NCBI GenBank assembly: GCA_002914845.1
Contig: JXTC01000028.1
Span: forward strand, 1,159,203-1,223,202
Direction: 5' to 3'
Source of the DNA: Trema orientale
Taxonomy: Eukaryota; Streptophyta; Magnoliopsida; Rosales; Cannabaceae
DNA length: 64,000 nucleotides
In this document: positions 59,433-64,000 of the stretch, piece by piece
How the letters are laid out: each line of letters opens with the position of its first letter
Position numbering within the stretch: the first letter of the stretch is position 1
The notes under the pieces: model-generated
What the model was told of the DNA's origin: nothing
Database searches by the model: none
What the model saw: the letters and a program-made list of their open reading frames with translations, nothing else
Position numbers and translations under genes: made by a program

Positions 59433-62400
59433 TGGTATCAAAGCAGAAATTCGTTGCCTTCCTCGCTCAACTCTATTTTTGAAGACTCATTCTGCCATAG
59501 ATTTTTCTCATTTGAGTTTGTGATTCAGTCCAATTCTTCTTGATTATGTTTGTTTTTTCTCTATTGAGTGTTGATTTTATCTACAATCATGGCTTCTCCT
59601 GGATCTGCAACTTCGATTCAAATGGAACAATCCACAGGAAAATTTTCCATTGATGAACCTTTAAGCCCTTACTTCCTTCACCATTATGATAGCCCCGGCC
59701 TTGTTCTGGTTTCGCAAACTTTAACAGGTGACAATTATGCTTCTTGGAGTCACACGATGTTGATCGCATTATCTGTCAAGAACAAATTGGGTTTCATCGA
59801 TGGCTCGATCCTGAAACTAATAGGTACTGATTTGAACCAAATTCAAGCTTGGACTCGCAATAACAACATTGTTATTTCCTGGATTTTGAACTCTGTTTTA
59901 AAAAAAATTTCGGCCAGTGTCATCTATGCCGAATTTGCACATGAAATTTGGCCTGATCTTAAAGATCATTTTCAACAAAGTAATGGTCCTCGAATTTTTC
60001 AGCTACGTAGAGATTTGATGAATTTGTCTCAAGAACAGTCTTTTGTGAGTGTCTATTTTACTAAGCTGAAGACTATTTGGGAAGAATTAAAAAACTATAA
60101 ACCTCTTTGTACATTTGAAAAATGTACTTGTAGTCGTGTTAAAGCCTTGAATGCTTACTCTCAAATGGAATATGTCATGTCTTTTCTCATGGGCCTTCAT
60201 GACTGTTTTGCTCAAATCCGTGGTTAGCTTCTGGTTATGGATCCTATGCCTCCCATAAATAAAGTCTTCTCTCTTGTGTCCCAAGAAGAACGTCAAAGAA
60301 AAGTTGGGATTCCACTTTCTTATTCTATTAACACTATGGCTTTTGCCACCAAGCCTACTATTACTAAGAATTCCAATTTACAATCTGGTACTTTCAACAA
60401 TGGAGGTAATAGAGGAAATAATAATTCTGGTGGATATCGTGGGCAAAGGAAGGACAAGCCTTTCTACACTCATTGTCAGTTTCATGGTCAGACTATTGAT
60501 CGCTGCTATAAGCTTCATGGCTATCCACCTGGTTATCAACCAAGACAGAAAGATACTCTTTTTTATTCTAACAATTCAGCTACTATTAATCAATTATCTA
60601 ACTAAGTTTCAGTTTAATCTTGTTTCAGTCCCATAAATATTGCTGAAGCTCCAAGTGTTGGAAGCTTCTTGCAAAATCTGGACACCTCTCAGTATCAACA
60701 ACTGATGAACATGCTGTCTAGCCATCTAGCTGCTATTGTTAATACAGCTAATGCTATCCCTGATTGTCCCAGCACTTCCTTTACCACAGGTACTTGTTTT
60801 TTAGTATCGTTACATAATGTCTTGTCTTCCACAAAGTATTGGATAGTTGACTCGGGTGCTACTCGACACATTTGTTCTAATGCCAACGCATTTATGTCCT
60901 TGAAAACTATTGCCAATTCTCATGTCACTTTGCCTGATAATACTTGTCTTCCTGTGAGCTTATATGGTGATGTCAAGATCAGCTCTATGTTGATTCTCAA
61001 GGATGTGTTGTTTGTTCTACAATTTCATTTTAATCTTCTCTCTGTGAGTGCTCTTATAACAAATTCTCAGCTTACTGTCCAGTTTCTTCCTGACTATTTC
61101 ACTATTCAGGATCATAGCACTAAGAAAATGATTAGCAGGGTGAAAAGTTGGACAGCCTTTATGTTCTTGATGCTATCAACATCTCTACTGAAGATATTAT
61201 TTGTCATTCTTCACATTTTGTACCTCATAATAAAGTGTCTGCTAGTACTTGGCATAATAGACTTGGTCATTTGTCTTTTAAATGCCTTGATTCATTGAAA
61301 GATCGATTACACTGTGATGTTATTAGAACCTATAAAGCTGGTCCTTGTTACATATGTCCTTTGGTGAAACAAAGAAGATTACCTTTTGATTCTCGCAATA
61401 ATATGGTTGCTCATGGTTTTGATTTAGTTCATTGTGATATTTAAGGACTTTATCACATTCCTTCTCACTCTGGTCATCGTTATTTTTTAACTTTGGTGGA
61501 TGATTATAGTAGATTTACTTAGATTTTCTTGCTCAAACAGAAATATGATGTTTCCTCTATTATTCCTAAGTTCTTCACCATGGTCAAGACTCAGTTTGGT
61601 GCTTCTATTAAGATGTTTCGATCTGATAATGCAAAAGAGTTGGGTTTTACTGATTTTTTCAGTTCTCATAGAGTGTTGCATCAGTTCTCTTGTACAGAAC
61701 GACCAGAACAGAATTCTGTTGTTGAGAGGAAATATCAACATATTCTTAATGTTGCTCGAGCTCTTTATTTTCACTCAAGAGTTCCTCTTCAATTCTGGAC
61801 TGAATATGTTCTTACAGCTGTATTTTTGATCAACAGAATACCTTCTCCGCTGCTTCGTCATAAAACTTCATTTGATTTGCTATATCAATCTGATGTTGAC
61901 TATGCTTCTTTTCGTGTTTTTGGCTGCCTGGCTTTTGCTTCAACTTTATCTACCCATCGTACTAAGTTTTAACCTCGAGCTCGTGTATGTGTTTTCATTG
62001 GTTATCCACCAGGCATGAAGGGTTATAAGTTGTATGACATTCACTCTAAGCATATTTTTGTTTCTCAGAATGTTGTTTTTCACGAAGATTCATTTCCTTT
62101 TCATACAGTGGTTTCCCCAGACTAGTTGGTTGATTCGTTTCCTGATCTTGTTTTGCCTACTCCAGCTTTTGATCCTCCTCTTCCATCTCCTTCTGCTTGT
62201 GATGTTATTGATCTTTTGGATTCTGTTTCCTCTGCCCCATTATCTACTACAGTTGATGTCCCTCATATTCGACGGTCTTTTAGAGTTCATAAACCACCCT
62301 CTTACCTTCGGGATTTTCATTATAATATGCTCTCTCAACAGCTTCTGCCTGTTTGCTCTACTTTATATCCTTTGACTCACTATTTGTCCTATCGCTCCTT

Positions 62401-64000
62401 GTCTCCATCTTACAAAAACCTTGTTCTGAATATTTCTACTCATTCTGAGCCACAATTTTATCATCAAGCAGTTGCTTTTCCTGAATAACGTGCTGCTATG
62501 CAAGCTGAATTGGAGGCTATGGAGGCCAATAGGACTTGGTCTATTGTTTCATTATCCCCTGGCAAACACACAATTGGCTGTAAATGGATATACAAGATCA
62601 ATTATAAGTCTGATGGGACCATTGAATGCTACAAGGTTCGTTTGGCTGTGAAAAGGTATATTTAACTAGAAGGGCTTAAATTTCTTGAAGTGTTTTCCCC
62701 TATTGCCATACTAGTTACTATCAAAGTTCTCTTGGCACTAGCTGCTACTCAAGGCTGGCATCTTGTTCAGCTTGATGTGGACAATGTTTTTCTTCATGGG
62801 GATTTATTTGAAGAAGTGTACATGGATTTACCCTTCAGTTTTGGTAGAAAGGGGGAGATATCTTCTACTGGAAGGCCTTTGGTTTGTAAGCTCCACAAAT
62901 CCATATATGGCCTTAAACAGGCTTCGCGTCAATGGTACTCTAAGTTTTCTTATACCCTTGTTTCCATTATTTTTTCTCAATCCAAATCAGACTATTCCCT
63001 TTTTACGAAAGGGTCTGGTTGTTCTTTTGTTGCTCTCTTAGTCTATGTAGATGACATTGTTATCACTGGACCCAACTCTCAGGTCATTGCTGCTCTCAAA
63101 TTTTTTCTTAGCAATCAATTCAAACTCAAGGATTTGGGCTCTTTAAAGCAATTCCTTAGGCTTGAAATTGCTAAGTCTGACTGTGGTATTGTATTTTCTC
63201 AATGCCATTTTGCTCTTTAGTTACTTGAAGACATTGGTTATCTTGCATCTCAACTCACTACTGTTCTGGTGGATCCAAAGCTTAAACCTAGTGCAGATGA
63301 TGGTGATTTACTTCCTGATCTTGCTCAGTATCGTCATCTCATTAGTCGATTGCTTTATTTGACTATTTCTCGTCCGGATATCACTTTTACTGTTCATCAG
63401 CTTAGTCAATTTTTGGCTCGCCCTCGACTATCACACTTAAAGGCAGCACATCATCTTCTTCATTATCTTAAATCTCGTCCTGGTCAAGGCTTGTTTTTCT
63501 CTGCTTCCTCCTCTGTTCATCTCAAAGCATTTTCTGATGCGGACTGGGGTTCTTGTCCTGATACTCGAAAATTAGTGACTGGTTTTTGTATTTTTCTTGG
63601 TGATTCTCTTATATCCTAGAAAGCCAAGAAACAGTCTACTATCTCTCGCTCTTCTGCTGAAGCCGAGTATCGTGCTCTTGCTTCCACTGCTAGTGAAATT
63701 GTTTGGCTCTATCATTTGCTTCAGGATTTTCACATTTTGATCTCTGCTCCCGCTCTTCTTTTTTGTGATAATCAGGCTGCTATTCATATTGCTACTAATC
63801 CTACATTTCATGAACGCACCAAGCACATCAAGCTTAATTGTCATTTCATCCGTGACAAGATTTCTCAAGGATTTATTGAACTCCTACCTATTCGTTCTCA
63901 TCACTAATTAGCTGATATATTTACTAAAGCCTTACCTCCTGCTCCATTTTTTTTTCGCTTCTTTCCAAGATGGCTGTTCTTGACATTCACAATCCATCTT
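59272..64000 (+). mobile_element. Ty1/Copia LTR retrotransposon, broken, right end outside window
   Basis: A short 5' LTR (about 59272-59432, opening TGTTACC) is followed by a primer-binding site TGGTATCAAAGC, matching initiator tRNA-Met. Coding parts follow in Copia order, with approximate spans. GAG is about 59.6-60.3 kb (GDNYASW region). A zinc-knuckle-like CHFHG-type region is near 60.5 kb. Protease is near 60.85 kb (DSGATRHIC). The GAG-pre-integrase and integrase are about 61.2-62.0 kb. Reverse transcriptase is about 62.5-63.2 kb (QLDVDNVFLHGDL, YGLKQASRQWY, YVDDI). RNase H is about 63.5-63.9 kb (SDADWGSCPDTRK, SSAEAEYRA). The 3' LTR is beyond the edge, so age by LTR divergence cannot be read. 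The reading frame is broken at roughly ten points, so this is a fossil, though domain motifs remain easy to recognise (moderately young). Confidence 0.93.

Noticed and set aside
1-64000. CRISPR arrays, bacterial operons, riboswitches, rRNA genes
   Set aside because: None seen. The window is plant nuclear DNA and the repeat arrays found do not have CRISPR spacing.

Overview
The window is nuclear DNA from a flowering plant, almost certainly a eudicot. It has AT-rich intergenic DNA, genes split by GT-AG introns, plant-specific gene families (a PB1-Raf-like kinase and an R2R3-MYB factor), and a dense load of plant transposable elements. I cannot name the species from sequence alone. Bases 52146-52824 are an assembly gap (N).

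Only two large host genes are supported, both on the + strand. (1) 15112-20622 is an eight-exon gene for a ~1114-aa PB1-domain Raf-like protein kinase. It has a GC-richer promoter with G-boxes and a probable 5'-leader intron. (2) 31329-32957 is a three-exon R2R3-MYB gene, subgroup 14, closest to MYB36. It has a TATA box, a telo-box and GA repeats upstream. Two short genes on the - strand are likely: a 49-aa single-pass membrane-type protein (56177-56326) and a broken or mis-assembled small protein gene (53875-54080). A tandemly duplicated tRNA-Pro-like unit lies at 24985-25060 and 25394-25464.

Most of the rest is transposon-derived. 1.4-3.0 kb holds a decayed Helitron Rep region. 4.6-14 kb is a cluster of small elements: a 1.1-kb Mutator-like element with an exact 10-bp target duplication, an intact SINE, a hAT-like element carrying a nested TIR element, several fold-back MITEs, and a solo LTR. 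34.98-39.22 kb is a non-autonomous CACTA element that carries the 5' UTR and first exon of a TOM1/TOM3-like host gene (a gene-capture event). Next come a ~74-bp minisatellite, a broken L1-type LINE, and a second CACTA element (42.65-47.43 kb) with remnants of its own transposase-associated gene. 50.15-51.66 kb resembles a non-coding LTR-type relic. 55.20-55.53 kb is a second copy of the Mutator-like family. 58.22-58.81 kb is a second GGGCC-rich hAT-like element. 59.27 kb to the right edge is a broken Ty1/Copia retrotransposon whose 3' LTR lies outside the window.

The genes do not form an operon or cluster. The kinase and MYB genes are independent units about 10.7 kb apart, separated by transposon debris and the tRNA duplication. 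The most informative material is the gene-carrying CACTA element, the target-site-supported MITE/SINE set with nested insertions, the tRNA duplication with differing anticodons, and the overlooked small genes.
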